Assembly (NCBI GenBank): GCA_046351215.1
Contig: JAXLYX010000011.1
Location: forward strand, 218,554 to 282,553
Length of the DNA: 64,000 bases
Direction: 5' to 3'
Source: JAXLYX01 sp046351215
GTDB lineage: Bacteria; Myxococcota_A; Polyangia; Polyangiales; Houyiibacteriaceae
The notes below the pieces were generated by a model, which ran no database searches, was not told the origin of the DNA, and saw only the letters and a list, made by a program, of their open reading frames with translations. Positions 15,626 to 26,145 of this stretch are shown here, one piece after another. The number at the start of each line of letters is the position of its first letter. Within the stretch, counting starts at the first letter, position 1. The translations under genes were made by a program, and so were the position numbers.

Positions 15626-17221
15626 ATGCGACGCTGGAATGGTTGGGGCGACGAGGCGAACCACATGGAGCTCAAGCCCGAGGCGAGGGCCTTCCTCGAG
15701 GGGACCCTCGGCAAGGCGACGCCGCTCCGGGACGCGAAGCTCGCCGACGTGATCGCGAAGGTGCCGCCGTCGCGGTTGCCCGAGCATCCGCTCGTCTCGA
15801 CCGATGCCGAGGTCCGCGTGCGCCACGCCCGGGGCCAGAGCTTCCCGGACTGGCTCGCGATGCGGAGCGGCGAGTTCGGCTTCTTCCCGGACGGAGTCGC
15901 CTCGCCGACGACGAGCGACGAGGTCCGCTCGCTGCTCGAGTGGGCGAAGGAGGAGGACGTGGTGGTCATCCCCTACGGGGGCGGGACCTCCGTCGCCGGG
16001 CACATCAACCCGGAGGCGAGCGAGAAGCCCGTGCTGACGCTCTCGCTCGCGCGGATGAACCGCCTGCTCCACCTCGACCGGCAGAGCCAGATCGCCACGT
16101 TCGGGGCCGGCACGCAGGGGCCGGCGCTCGAGGAGCAGCTCGCGCAGCACGGCTACACGCTCGGGCACTTCCCCCAGTCGTTCGAGCTCAGCACGGTCGG
16201 CGGCTGGGTCGCGAGCCGTTCGAGCGGTCAGCAGTCGTTGCGCTACGGGCGCATCGAGCAGATGTTCGCCGGCGGCACCGTCGAGACCCCGCGCGGGCGT
16301 CTCGAGCTGCCGACGTTCCCGGCCTCGAGCGCCGGTCCCGATCTCCGCGAGACGATCCTCGGCTCCGAGGGGCGCATGGGCGTGCTCACGGAGGTGAAGG
16401 TCCGCGTCACGCGGAGGTTCGAGAAGGAGACCTTCCAGGTCGTCTTCATGCCCTCCTGGCAGGCCGGCATGGACTGCGTTCGCGAAGCCGCGCAGAGGAA
16501 GCTGCCGCTCTCCATGGTTCGCCTCTCGAACGCGATCGAGACGCGCACGCAGCTCATCATCGCGGGGCACAAGACCGCGATCCGCCTGCTCGAGACCTAC
16601 CTCTCGATCCGCGGCGCGGAGGAGGGCAAGGTCATGCTCACGTTCGGCGCGACCGGCTCGCGCTCGCAGGTCGACTACGCGGTGCGCGAGATGCTCGCGC
16701 TCTGCACGCGCTACGACGGGGTCCCGACCGGCACGGTGCTCGGCAAGAAGTGGGAGGAGAACCGCTTCCGCTCGCCGTACCTCCGGCACGGGCTCTGGGA
16801 AGAAGGCTACGCCGTCGACACGCTCGAGACGGCGACGGATTGGCCGAACGTCCCGGGGATGGTCGACCAGGTCGAGGCCGCGATCCGTCACGCGCTCGAG
16901 GACGAGGGCGAGAAGGTGCACGTGTTCACCCACCTCTCGCACGTCTACCCGCAGGGCTCGAGCTGCTACACGACGTACATCTTCCGGAACGCGCCGACGT
17001 ACGAGGCGACCTACGAGCGCTGGCGTCGCATCAAGACGGCGGCGTCGAAGGCCATCGTCGCGAACCACGGCACGATCAGCCATCAGCACGGCGTGGGCAT
17101 CGACCACGCGCCCTACCTCGTGCACGAGAAGGGCGAGCTCGGCATGGAGACGCTGCGCGCGATGGTGCGCCACTTCGATCCGGACCAGCGCATGAATCCA
17201 GGCAAGCTGCTCCGCCCCTGA
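15626..17221 (+). CDS. agpS: Alkyldihydroxyacetonephosphate synthase (FAD-linked)
   Basis: Swaps the acyl chain of 1-acyl-DHAP for a fatty alcohol to form the ether bond of ether lipids. The 531-aa protein begins with the AGPS-type RRWNGWGD motif and has the FAD-binding VVIPYGGGTSVAGH near residue 112 and the FPQSFELSTVGGWVASRSSGQQS segment near 180 (PP-loop and FAD site). It ends with a C-terminal SHQHGVGIDHAP near 485, where the family has its catalytic His cluster. ATG 15626 has GAGGGG ahead of it. The glpD gene follows 16 bases later and a kinase overlaps that, giving a three-gene operon for glycerol-phosphate and ether-lipid chemistry. Confidence 0.88.
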   Translation: MRRWNGWGDEANHMELKPEARAFLEGTLGKATPLRDAKLADVIAKVPPSRLPEHPLVSTDAEVRVRHARGQSFPDWLAMRSGEFGFFPDGVASPTTSDEVRSLLEWAKEEDVVVIPYGGGTSVAGHINPEASEKPVLTLSLARMNRLLHLDRQSQIATFGAGTQGPALEEQLAQHGYTLGHFPQSFELSTVGGWVASRSSGQQSLRYGRIEQMFAGGTVETPRGRLELPTFPASSAGPDLRETILGSEGRMGVLTEVKVRVTRRFEKETFQVVFMPSWQAGMDCVREAAQRKLPLSMVRLSNAIETRTQLIIAGHKTAIRLLETYLSIRGAEEGKVMLTFGATGSRSQVDYAVREMLALCTRYDGVPTGTVLGKKWEENRFRSPYLRHGLWEEGYAVDTLETATDWPNVPGMVDQVEAAIRHALEDEGEKVHVFTHLSHVYPQGSSCYTTYIFRNAPTYEATYERWRRIKTAASKAIVANHGTISHQHGVGIDHAPYLVHEKGELGMETLRAMVRHFDPDQRMNPGKLLRP

Positions 17222-17237
17222 TCCCTCGGAGGACAAA

Positions 17238-18824
17238 GTGCACTCGACTCGCGACCGCAAGACCCTCCTCGGAACGCTCGAGGGAACCCATTGGGATCTC
17301 GTCGTCATCGGCGGAGGCATCACGGGCATCGGCGTGCTGCGGGAGGCGGCTCGCCGCGGCCTCCGCGTGCTCCTCGTCGAGCAACGGGACTACGCCTGGG
17401 GCACGTCGAGCCGCAGCTCGAAGATGGTCCACGGAGGGCTCCGCTACATCGCCCAGGGCGACATCAAGCTGACGCGGGACGCGCTCCACGAGCGCGAGCG
17501 GCTGCTGCGCGAGGCGCCGTTCCTCATCGAGCGCATGGGCTATTGGTTCGGCCATCGGAAGGGGAAGTTCCCCGGGCCGACGAGCTTCGGCATCCTCTGC
17601 GCCGTCTACGATTTCCTCGCCGGCATCAAGGACCATCGCTTCGTCGATCGCGACGAGGTGCTGCGCACGTTCCCCGGCTTCGACGGTCGGGACCTCGTCG
17701 GCTCCACGCGCTACACGGACTCGATCGTCGACGACGCGCGCCTCGTGCTCCGCGTCCTCGACGAGGCGCTCGCCGACGGTGGCGTGGCCATCAACTACGC
17801 GAAGGTCTCGCGCATCGTGCGCGACGCGAAGTCGGTGCGCGGCTGCGTCGTCGAGGATCGCGAGACGGGCAAGGAGTACTCGGTGAAGGCCGCCTGCGTC
17901 GTGAACGCGACGGGCGCCTGGGCCGACCGGCTCCGCAAGGAGATCACGGGCGAGTCGAAGGTCCGGCCGCTGCGGGGCAGCCATCTCGTCTTCGCGTCGG
18001 AACGCCTGCCGGTCGCGGAGGCCATCGTCTTCCAACACGCCGACGACAAGCGTCCCGTCTTCATCTTCCCGTGGGAAGGACGCACGGTCGTCGGGACGAC
18101 CGATCTCGACCACCGCGAGGAGCTCGACGTCGAAGCGAGCATCTCCGAGAAGGAGGTCGACTACCTCCTCCGCGGAGCGAACGCCCAGTTCCCGAAGGCC
18201 CATCTCGCGGCCACCGACGTGATCTCCTCGTGGTCCGGCATCCGCCCCGTCGTCGCGTCGGGCAAGGGCCTCGATCCCTCGCAGGAGCGTCGCGATCACG
18301 TCGTCTGGGACGATCACGGCCTCGTCACGGTCACGGGCGGCAAGCTCACGACCTTCCGCCTCATCGCGCTCGACGTCCTCGCGGCCTGCGCACGCCACGT
18401 CCCCTCCCTCGATGCGAAGGACACGGGAGGCCACGTCTTCCGGGCCGCCGACACCTCGTCCGGCAAGGAGCTCCCCGCGGAGGTGCGAGGGCGTCTGCTC
18501 GGCCGCTTCGGCTTCCTCTTCCGCGATCTCGTCGGCGCGGCGAAGGAAGGCGAGCTCGTGCCCATCGAGGACACCGACACGACGTGGGCGGAGCTGCGCT
18601 TCGGCGCGCGCGCCGAGCAGGTCGTGCACCTCGACGATCTCCTGCTCCGACGCACGCGCCTCGGCAACCTGCTCCCGAAGGGCGGAGCGGCCCACGAGGC
18701 GCGGCTGCGCGCCATCTGCCAGGAGGAGCTCCGCTGGGACGACGCCACCTGGCGGAAGGAGTGGGAGCGCTACCAGGGCATCATCCGCGACTTCTACTCG
18801 CTCCCCGCCCGGACCCGCGCATGA
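17238..18824 (+). CDS. glpD: FAD-dependent glycerol-3-phosphate dehydrogenase
   Basis: Oxidises sn-glycerol 3-phosphate to dihydroxyacetone phosphate and passes electrons to quinone at the inner membrane. The 528-aa protein has the Rossmann dinucleotide motif VVIGGGITGIGVLREAARRG at residues 22-41, the GTSSRSSKMVHGGLRYIAQGD FAD/substrate segment near 55-75, VVNATGAWADRLRK near 218, and PWEGRTVVGTTDLDH near 275. The start is a GTG at 17238 behind GGAGGA. In this operon it would supply the DHAP backbone that the alkyl-DHAP synthase uses, or return G3P to it. Confidence 0.94.
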   Translation: MHSTRDRKTLLGTLEGTHWDLVVIGGGITGIGVLREAARRGLRVLLVEQRDYAWGTSSRSSKMVHGGLRYIAQGDIKLTRDALHERERLLREAPFLIERMGYWFGHRKGKFPGPTSFGILCAVYDFLAGIKDHRFVDRDEVLRTFPGFDGRDLVGSTRYTDSIVDDARLVLRVLDEALADGGVAINYAKVSRIVRDAKSVRGCVVEDRETGKEYSVKAACVVNATGAWADRLRKEITGESKVRPLRGSHLVFASERLPVAEAIVFQHADDKRPVFIFPWEGRTVVGTTDLDHREELDVEASISEKEVDYLLRGANAQFPKAHLAATDVISSWSGIRPVVASGKGLDPSQERRDHVVWDDHGLVTVTGGKLTTFRLIALDVLAACARHVPSLDAKDTGGHVFRAADTSSGKELPAEVRGRLLGRFGFLFRDLVGAAKEGELVPIEDTDTTWAELRFGARAEQVVHLDDLLLRRTRLGNLLPKGGAAHEARLRAICQEELRWDDATWRKEWERYQGIIRDFYSLPARTRA

Positions 18825-20380
18825 CGGCAGGTGGGTACCTCCTCGCGCTCGACAACGGCACGCAGAGCGTGCGTGCGATCCTCTTCGATGCCGAAGGGAA
18901 TCTCGTCGCGAGGAGCAAGGTCTCGATCGAGCCGTATTTCTCCGATCGACCCGGCTACGCCGAGCAGCACGCGGACTACTTCTGGGAGTCGGCGTGCAAG
19001 GCGCTCCGCGCGCTCTGGGCCGAGAGCGGCATCGATCCCTCGCTCGTCGCGGGCGTCGGCGTCACCACGCAGCGCGGCACGATCATCGCCGTCGATCGCG
19101 AGGGCAAGCCGCTCCGCCCCGCGCTCTCGTGGCTCGACCAACGCGAGGCCGAGGGGCTCGCGCCGATGCCCGCTCCGTGGCCCGCGCTCTTCACCGTGAT
19201 CGGCGAGGCAGGGACGATCGACTACCTGCGCCGTCAGGCCGAGTGCAATTGGATCGCGAAGAACGAGCCCGAGCTCTGGGCGAGGACGCACAAGCTCCTG
19301 CTGCTCTCGGGCTACCACACGTTCAAGCTGACGGGTCGCTTCGCCGACTCGGTCGGCTGCCAGGTCGGCTACCTCCCCTTCGACTACAAGCGGCTCGAGT
19401 GGTGTCGCCCGCGGGACTGGAAGTGGCACGCGATGGCGGTCCGGCGCGAGCAGCTGCCCGACCTCGTGAAGCCCGGACAGCGGATCGGAGCGGTCACGCG
19501 CGAAGCGTCGCTCGCGACCGGGCTCGTCGAGGGCACGCCGGTGATCGCCGCCGGCGCCGACAAGGCCTGCGAAGTGCTCGGCTCCGGCTGCGTCGAGCCC
19601 GACGTCGGCTGCATCAGCTACGGCACCACGGCGACCATCAACGCCGCGAACCGGCGCTACGTCGAGCCCGTGCCGCTGATCCCTCCGTACCCGGCCGCCG
19701 TCCCGGACTCCTACAACACCGAGGTCCAGGTCCAGCGTGGGTTCTGGATGGTCGAGTGGTTCAAGCAGCAGTTCGGCGCGGCCGAGGTGATCGAGGCCGA
19801 GAAGCGCGGTGTGCCGGCGGAAGCCCTCTTCGACGAGATGATCGCCGACGTCCCCGCGGGCTCCATGGGCCTCGTGCTCCAGCCGTATTGGACCCCCGGC
19901 ATCCGCCAGCCCGGGCGCGAGGCGAAGGGAGCCATCATCGGCTTCGGCGACGTGCACACGCGGGCGCACGTCTACCGTGCGATCCTCGAAGGCCTCGCCT
20001 ACGGCCTGCGAGACGGAGCCGAGCGCATCGAGAAGCGCGCGGGCGTGCGCATGCACCGCCTGCGCATCTCGGGCGGTGGCTCGCAGAGCGCGGAGGCCAT
20101 GCAGATCACGGCGGACGTGTTCGGGCTCGTCGCCGAGCGGCCGCATACGTACGAGACCTCGGCGCTCGGCGCGTCGATGTGCGTCGCCGTCGGCCTCGGG
20201 CTGCATCCGGGCTTCGATGCGGCCGTCGCGAAGATGACGCGCACGGGCGACAGCTTCACGCCGAGGCCCGAAGCCACGCGGATCTACGACCAGCTCTTCC
20301 GTCGCGTCTACCGACCCATGTACGGCAGGCTGCAGCCGCTCTACGAGGCGATCCGGGACATCACGGGCTATCCGCGCTGA
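18821..20380 (+). CDS. FGGY-family carbohydrate (glycerol-like) kinase
   Basis: A 519-aa sugar/polyol kinase with the two-domain actin-like fold. The N-terminal phosphate loop is ALDNGTQSVRAILFD (residues 9-23). GVTTQRGT lies near 84, CISYGTTATIN near 265, the GAIIGF and EGLAYGLRDG motifs near 370-395, and the C-terminal ISGGGSQSAEAMQI near 418. It phosphorylates a polyol such as glycerol, but the substrate is not certain because GlpK-specific signatures are incomplete. Its ATG overlaps the glpD stop (ATGA), which couples the two. The context supports a glycerol or dihydroxyacetone role. Confidence 0.88.
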   Translation: MTAGGYLLALDNGTQSVRAILFDAEGNLVARSKVSIEPYFSDRPGYAEQHADYFWESACKALRALWAESGIDPSLVAGVGVTTQRGTIIAVDREGKPLRPALSWLDQREAEGLAPMPAPWPALFTVIGEAGTIDYLRRQAECNWIAKNEPELWARTHKLLLLSGYHTFKLTGRFADSVGCQVGYLPFDYKRLEWCRPRDWKWHAMAVRREQLPDLVKPGQRIGAVTREASLATGLVEGTPVIAAGADKACEVLGSGCVEPDVGCISYGTTATINAANRRYVEPVPLIPPYPAAVPDSYNTEVQVQRGFWMVEWFKQQFGAAEVIEAEKRGVPAEALFDEMIADVPAGSMGLVLQPYWTPGIRQPGREAKGAIIGFGDVHTRAHVYRAILEGLAYGLRDGAERIEKRAGVRMHRLRISGGGSQSAEAMQITADVFGLVAERPHTYETSALGASMCVAVGLGLHPGFDAAVAKMTRTGDSFTPRPEATRIYDQLFRRVYRPMYGRLQPLYEAIRDITGYPR

Positions 20381-20547
20381 GCGCGGCGGGATTCACCCCG
20401 AAGGGTGTCGCAAGCCCCTCGTGTGTGACAAGCGCGAGTCGCCGCGATCGACGGGTGTCACGATCTGTCTCCGATCGCGGATCGATTCCGCACACCTACA
20501 CCGGTGCCGTTCTTGACGGGGTGTGCCGCGAACCGTCAAAAGGGGGG

Positions 20548-20727
20548 ATGGACGCCCACCACCCGGACCTCGAGGATCGCCGTCTCGATCTTCGCTCGCA
20601 CCTCCTGGCGACGATTCCGCTGCTCGCGCTCGTCGCTGCCACCGCCTGGCTCGTCGTGACCCGACCGAGCGCTCAGGCGGATGCGCACGCTCCCTCGTCG
20701 CCGACCTCGGCCGTCGAGAGCCGCTGA
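20548..20727 (+). CDS. Possible 59-aa single-pass membrane peptide
   Basis: A short reading frame with a charged N-terminus (MDAHHPDLEDRRLDLRSHLL), one clear hydrophobic helix (TIPLLALVAATAWLVV), and an Ala/Ser/Pro tail. An AGGGGGG tract touches the ATG and is too close for an ideal ribosome-binding site. Upstream, TTGACGG (20513-20519) and CCGTCAA (20533-20539) form an inverted repeat that ends just before the start. The charged-to-hydrophobic pattern is protein-like and no other gene claims the space, but its reality is uncertain. Confidence 0.4.
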   Translation: MDAHHPDLEDRRLDLRSHLLATIPLLALVAATAWLVVTRPSAQADAHAPSSPTSAVESR

Positions 20728-20760
20728 GCCCCGAGCCCGGAAGGGAGGGGGGAAGTGGAA

Positions 20761-20814
20761 ACGGCCGGCGCGCCTTCGGGCGAGCCGGCCGTCCGTCGTT
20801 CCGTCGCCCGAAGG
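20761..20814. terminator. Two interleaved perfect stems between convergent genes
   Basis: Stem 1 pairs 20761-20769 (ACGGCCGGC) with 20784-20792 (GCCGGCCGT). Stem 2 pairs 20773-20783 (CCTTCGGGCGA) with 20804-20814 (TCGCCCGAAGG). The arms interleave, so the RNA could fold as two alternative terminators, one for each direction, or as an H-type pseudoknot. The region ends both the plus-strand unit and the minus-strand lipoprotein gene. Confidence 0.6.
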
Positions 20815-20815
20815 C

Positions 20816-22798
20816 TCAGAAAGGGTCGCAGGGGCCGCTGCAGAGGTTGGTGATGACCCCCGTCGACAGGAAGTCGGCCGCCATCTGACGTGCGACCGGG
20901 GAGCCCTGCTGGCTCAGCTTCGAGTGCGGGTTGCCGGGCGCGCGGCTCGGTACGTTGATCGTGCTCTCCGTCGGCCCGAAGTTGAATTCCACGAAGCCCG
21001 AGCCGGTGTGCGGGCTCGGGGTCGCGTCCAGCCCGAAGACGGGACGGGCCTGCTCGCCGACGAGGGGGATGTCGATCGCCCGCGCCATGATCTGGGCTCC
21101 GAGGGTCGAGACCGTCTGGTCGCCGATCGTGTCCATGATCAGGACCTCGTGCGGGATCGTCCCCGGGATCTCGGCCGTCCGCATGTACTTCGTGTATCCC
21201 GTCGGCTCGACGCGGTCCCAGAGCATCTGGATGAGGTCGAGCACGAGCGGCAGGCGCCGGTCGTCGTAGAAGGTGCCGGTCAGCAGCACCTTGAAGCTGT
21301 CGTACGCGTTGCTGCGCGGCATGATGAAGGTCATCGCCTGGCCCGGCACGAGGAGCACGCCGCGGGTGATGATCGGCGAGAGCGTGAGGTACGTGCTGCC
21401 GTAGATGCCGCCGAGCGACTGGCCGTAGAAGCGCGGATCCGTCGTCTGGATCGTCGGCTGCCCGGGGTTCACCATCGTGCGCGAGTCGCTCGAGAGCGTC
21501 CGCAGGACGGCGTCGAGCACGAGGATGTTGTTCAGCATCGCCTGCTGGCCGCGGTCGGCCACGGTCTCGAACTGCGAGAGCTCGCCTGCGTTCACGATGG
21601 TGCCGAGCTTGCCGTAGTCGGCGTTGCTCATGCCGAGCCAGTCCATCGTGAGCATCACGTAGCCGAACTGGTTGGCGAAGGTGCGGAAGTTCGCGTCGTC
21701 GATCTCGTACCGCGAGCCGAAGAGGCCGTGGCCGTACTGGAGCACCGGCTTCGGCGTCGCGGTCGCCGTGCTGCTCACGGCCGAGACCGGGATCTCGAGC
21801 AGGAAGGGATAGTCCGCGTAGCCGTTCTGCATGGGCACGCCGTTCGCGTCGAGCACGAGGCGACCGCCGGGGCCCGGATCGTCGAGGAAGAGGGGCACGT
21901 GGATGGTGCCCTCGATGCGCCGCGCGATGTTCGCGTCGACGTTGTCCTGCATGCTCGTGATCGAGACCTGAGCGGGATTGCCTGCGAGGGCCGCGAGCGC
22001 GAGGTCGCGGATCTTCACCATGCGCTGCGTGTTGTTCTCGCGGCTCGCGGTCGTGAAGTCCCAGGCGAGCTGGAGGTCGCCCTTGGCGACGCCCGCGCTC
22101 GCGAGCCGGGTGAAGATGTCGGCGTAGAGAGCGCGGCGGCCGCCGATCGAGGGATGGTTGAACGACTTCCCGTCGCGGAGGGCCTTGAACGCCGGGCTCG
22201 GCGCGATGGTCGCGCCCGTGGTGTCGACGAGGCCGCGGATCGCGACGATGTAGCGCGTCGAGTCCTCGAGGCGGACGGCAGGGCGGATCAGGAGGTCGCG
22301 CGCCGTGTCGTCGGCGGCCCGCATGTCGAGCTCCACCCAATGCGGGATGTGCTCGCCGGTCTCGGCGTCGATGAGCACCGTCTTCGAGTCGGCGGCGAGG
22401 CTCGCGGCGGGATCCGTGACCGGCGCGGTTCCGTCGAGGGCGACGTTCGGGAAGAAGGCCAGGATCTCGGAGCCCGGCGAGAAGCCGTCGCTGAAGCGCA
22501 GGGCCGAGAGGTCGACGTACGAGTCGTCGCTCCGCTGGGGCTGCGGCATCGTGTCGTGCAGGTGGACCCGCAGGCCCGTCGGCGTCGTCGAATCGGCGAC
22601 CGTCCAGATGTTCGACGGGAAGGGCAGCCCGCAGAAGTCCGGCGAGATCGGATCACAGCCGTCGGGGAAGAGCTCCTCGGGGGTGGCGTTGGTCTTGGGG
22701 CCGCTCGTCGAGCTGCCGTCGTCGCAACCGCTGAACGGGACGATGACGGCGAAGAGGACGAGCAGGAGGAGGGTAGGGTTACGGCGCGGGAACAGCAT
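20816..22798 (-). CDS. Lipoprotein with alpha/beta-hydrolase (lipase-like) fold
   Basis: A 660-aa exported lipoprotein. The signal peptide ends with PFSGC (lipobox Cys near residue 23). The body resembles the group with a virulence-factor-lipase N-terminal domain: an Ig-like N-terminal half, then PVLQYGHGLFGSRYE near 370, which shapes the oxyanion hole, and the nucleophile elbow FYGQSLGGIYGS (GxSxG) near 470. A DTIGDQTV segment late in the chain may supply the acid or His. It is probably a secreted esterase with unknown substrate. The start at 22798 is chosen because the upstream in-frame extension lacks a signal-like sequence. Confidence 0.75.
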   Translation of the reverse strand: MLFPRRNPTLLLLVLFAVIVPFSGCDDGSSTSGPKTNATPEELFPDGCDPISPDFCGLPFPSNIWTVADSTTPTGLRVHLHDTMPQPQRSDDSYVDLSALRFSDGFSPGSEILAFFPNVALDGTAPVTDPAASLAADSKTVLIDAETGEHIPHWVELDMRAADDTARDLLIRPAVRLEDSTRYIVAIRGLVDTTGATIAPSPAFKALRDGKSFNHPSIGGRRALYADIFTRLASAGVAKGDLQLAWDFTTASRENNTQRMVKIRDLALAALAGNPAQVSITSMQDNVDANIARRIEGTIHVPLFLDDPGPGGRLVLDANGVPMQNGYADYPFLLEIPVSAVSSTATATPKPVLQYGHGLFGSRYEIDDANFRTFANQFGYVMLTMDWLGMSNADYGKLGTIVNAGELSQFETVADRGQQAMLNNILVLDAVLRTLSSDSRTMVNPGQPTIQTTDPRFYGQSLGGIYGSTYLTLSPIITRGVLLVPGQAMTFIMPRSNAYDSFKVLLTGTFYDDRRLPLVLDLIQMLWDRVEPTGYTKYMRTAEIPGTIPHEVLIMDTIGDQTVSTLGAQIMARAIDIPLVGEQARPVFGLDATPSPHTGSGFVEFNFGPTESTINVPSRAPGNPHSKLSQQGSPVARQMAADFLSTGVITNLCSGPCDPF

Positions 22799-22904
22799 CT
22801 GCCGCGCAATGTAAGGCAATCGGGGGCGTGCAGAAAGACCACATCGCGCAGGCCCTTGCGCGATGCATCCCCGGTCCGGGACGGTCCCGGACCGGGGCAC
22901 GGGC

Positions 22905-24524
<1,620 letters not shown>

Positions 24525-24624
24525 CGGGATTCCTCCGTGGCGGCATCCTACACAGCGAGAGGTCCTCGCCGAAAGCCTTCGTAACGGATTTTCCCCGGGT
24601 TTCCTTGTGGTAGCTTCGGGCCCC

Positions 24625-25602
24625 ATGTCGAAGCTCGTTCTCGTCACCGGGGCCTTCGGGAACCTCGGGCAGAAGACCGTCGAGGCCTTCGTCGCGCACG
24701 GCTACCGCGTGCGGGCGTTCGACCTCCCGACGCGGAAGAACCGCCTGCTCGCCCTCCGCTTCCCGAAAGCGGTCGAGGTCGTCTACGGCGACGTCACCCG
24801 GGACGACGACGTGCGGAAGGCGGTCGCCGGGGTCGACGCGATCGTGCACGGCGCGGCGCTGATGCCGCCGACGAGCGAGAAGATCCCCGAGGTCGCGCGC
24901 CGCGTGAACGTCGAGGGCACGCGACGGATGGTCCGGATGGCGGAGGAGGCCGGCGTGCCGGGGCCCTTCGTCTTCGCGTCCTCGTTCGCGATCTTCGGCC
25001 CTCACCCCGCGGGCTCGCCGCTCGTGACCGCCGAGAGCCCGGTCGTGGCGACGGACCACTACACCGCGCACAAGATCGAGTGCGAGGCGATCCTCCGCGA
25101 GGCGAAGCTCCCCTGGGTGCTCTTCCGCATCGGCGTGATGGCCGAGGGGAACCAGAGCGCCGCCGATCCCGACGTGTTCCGCATGATGTTCGAGATCGCG
25201 CCCGACTCGCCGATGGAGCTCGTGCACGCGACCGACGTCGCGCTCGCGACGGTCCGCGCGGTCGAGCGGCCCGAGGCGCACCGCAAGGTGCTCCTGCTCG
25301 GAGGCGGCAAGCGCTGCCAGGTCACCAACGGCGACATGTTCGAGGTGGCCTGCCAGGCGATGGGGCTCGACCGCTTCCCGCGCGAGGCGTTCGGCGACGA
25401 GGCCTACAACACCTGCTGGATGGATACGTCCGAATCCCAGCGCATCCTCGAATTCCAGCGCCATTCATTCGACGACATCCGCGGCGAGATCCTCGGACGG
25501 GTCCGCTTCCTCACCCCGCTCCTCCTCCCCCTCCGGCCCATCCTGCGCCGCTACCTGCTCGGGCTCTCGGAGCCGTATCGGAAGAGCCGCGGATCGGCGT
25601 AG
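24625..25602 (+). CDS. NAD(P)-dependent epimerase/dehydratase (extended SDR)
   Basis: A 325-aa extended short-chain dehydrogenase. The nucleotide-binding motif VTGAFGNLGQKTV is at residues 7-19, the acidic DLPTRKN turn near 35, GVDAIVHGAAL near 78, the catalytic YTAHK (YxxxK) near 148, and FVFASSFAIFGP before it with the conserved Ser. Its substrate may be a nucleotide sugar or a steroid-like 3-hydroxy compound; nothing in the sequence decides. The start at 24625 gives a standard N-terminus. The adjacent small secreted protein follows 32 bases downstream on the same strand. Confidence 0.88.
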   Translation: MSKLVLVTGAFGNLGQKTVEAFVAHGYRVRAFDLPTRKNRLLALRFPKAVEVVYGDVTRDDDVRKAVAGVDAIVHGAALMPPTSEKIPEVARRVNVEGTRRMVRMAEEAGVPGPFVFASSFAIFGPHPAGSPLVTAESPVVATDHYTAHKIECEAILREAKLPWVLFRIGVMAEGNQSAADPDVFRMMFEIAPDSPMELVHATDVALATVRAVERPEAHRKVLLLGGGKRCQVTNGDMFEVACQAMGLDRFPREAFGDEAYNTCWMDTSESQRILEFQRHSFDDIRGEILGRVRFLTPLLLPLRPILRRYLLGLSEPYRKSRGSA

Positions 25603-25634
25603 GATGGGGGCCACTCGGAACAGGGGGTAGCTCC

Positions 25635-26102
25635 ATGGATCGTCGTCGCGTCTTGCCGGCGGGCACGTTCGTCCTCGTCGTCCTCTCCGCGCTCGGTGCG
25701 GCGCACGCCCAGCGGACCTCGCAGCCTTCGACCCAGGCCGCGCAGGCGGCCGCCACCTCGATCGTCTGGGAGATCGAGGTCACCTCGAGCGCCGAGACCG
25801 GCCGACGCGTCTACACGCTCCCGTCGAGCGGCGAGTGGGACATCCCGCAGCCCTTCGGACCCTTCGCCTGCAAGGTGACGAGCCCCCAGGCGATGGCGGG
25901 CGGCCGCGCGGGGCGCTCGGCGGAGCGTTCGATCCGCTGCACGCGGACGGGAACGCCGGCCGGCGAGACGATCACCGGCGCCTCGACGAGCTGCCACGTC
26001 GACTCGGAGTCGCGGGACGCGCACACGCTGAACATCACGTACGGCGGCTCGAACGGCCGCGAGACCGTGATGGACTTCACCCTCACGTGTCGCTCGTTCT
26101 GA
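25635..26102 (+). CDS. Small secreted protein, unknown
   Basis: A 155-aa exported protein. It has a signal peptide with a consensus AHA-Q cleavage site near residue 26, then a short Gln/Ala/Thr linker and a single beta-rich domain of about 110 residues. Four cysteines (in FACKV, IRCTR, TSCHV and LTCRS) could form two disulfides. No family is recognised. It lies downstream of the epimerase on the same strand. A strong hairpin follows its stop. Confidence 0.7.
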   Translation: MDRRRVLPAGTFVLVVLSALGAAHAQRTSQPSTQAAQAAATSIVWEIEVTSSAETGRRVYTLPSSGEWDIPQPFGPFACKVTSPQAMAGGRAGRSAERSIRCTRTGTPAGETITGASTSCHVDSESRDAHTLNITYGGSNGRETVMDFTLTCRSF

Positions 26103-26119
26103 GACGCGCGTCGTCGCTC

Positions 26120-26143
26120 GCCGCTCGTCATCCGACGAGCGGC
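26120..26143. terminator. Bidirectional terminator hairpin
   Basis: GCCGCTCGTC and GACGAGCGGC form a perfect 10-bp stem with the loop ATCC. It lies 18 bases after the secreted-protein stop and 3 bases before the stop of the convergent gene, so it serves both. Confidence 0.7.
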
Positions 26144-26145
26144 GT

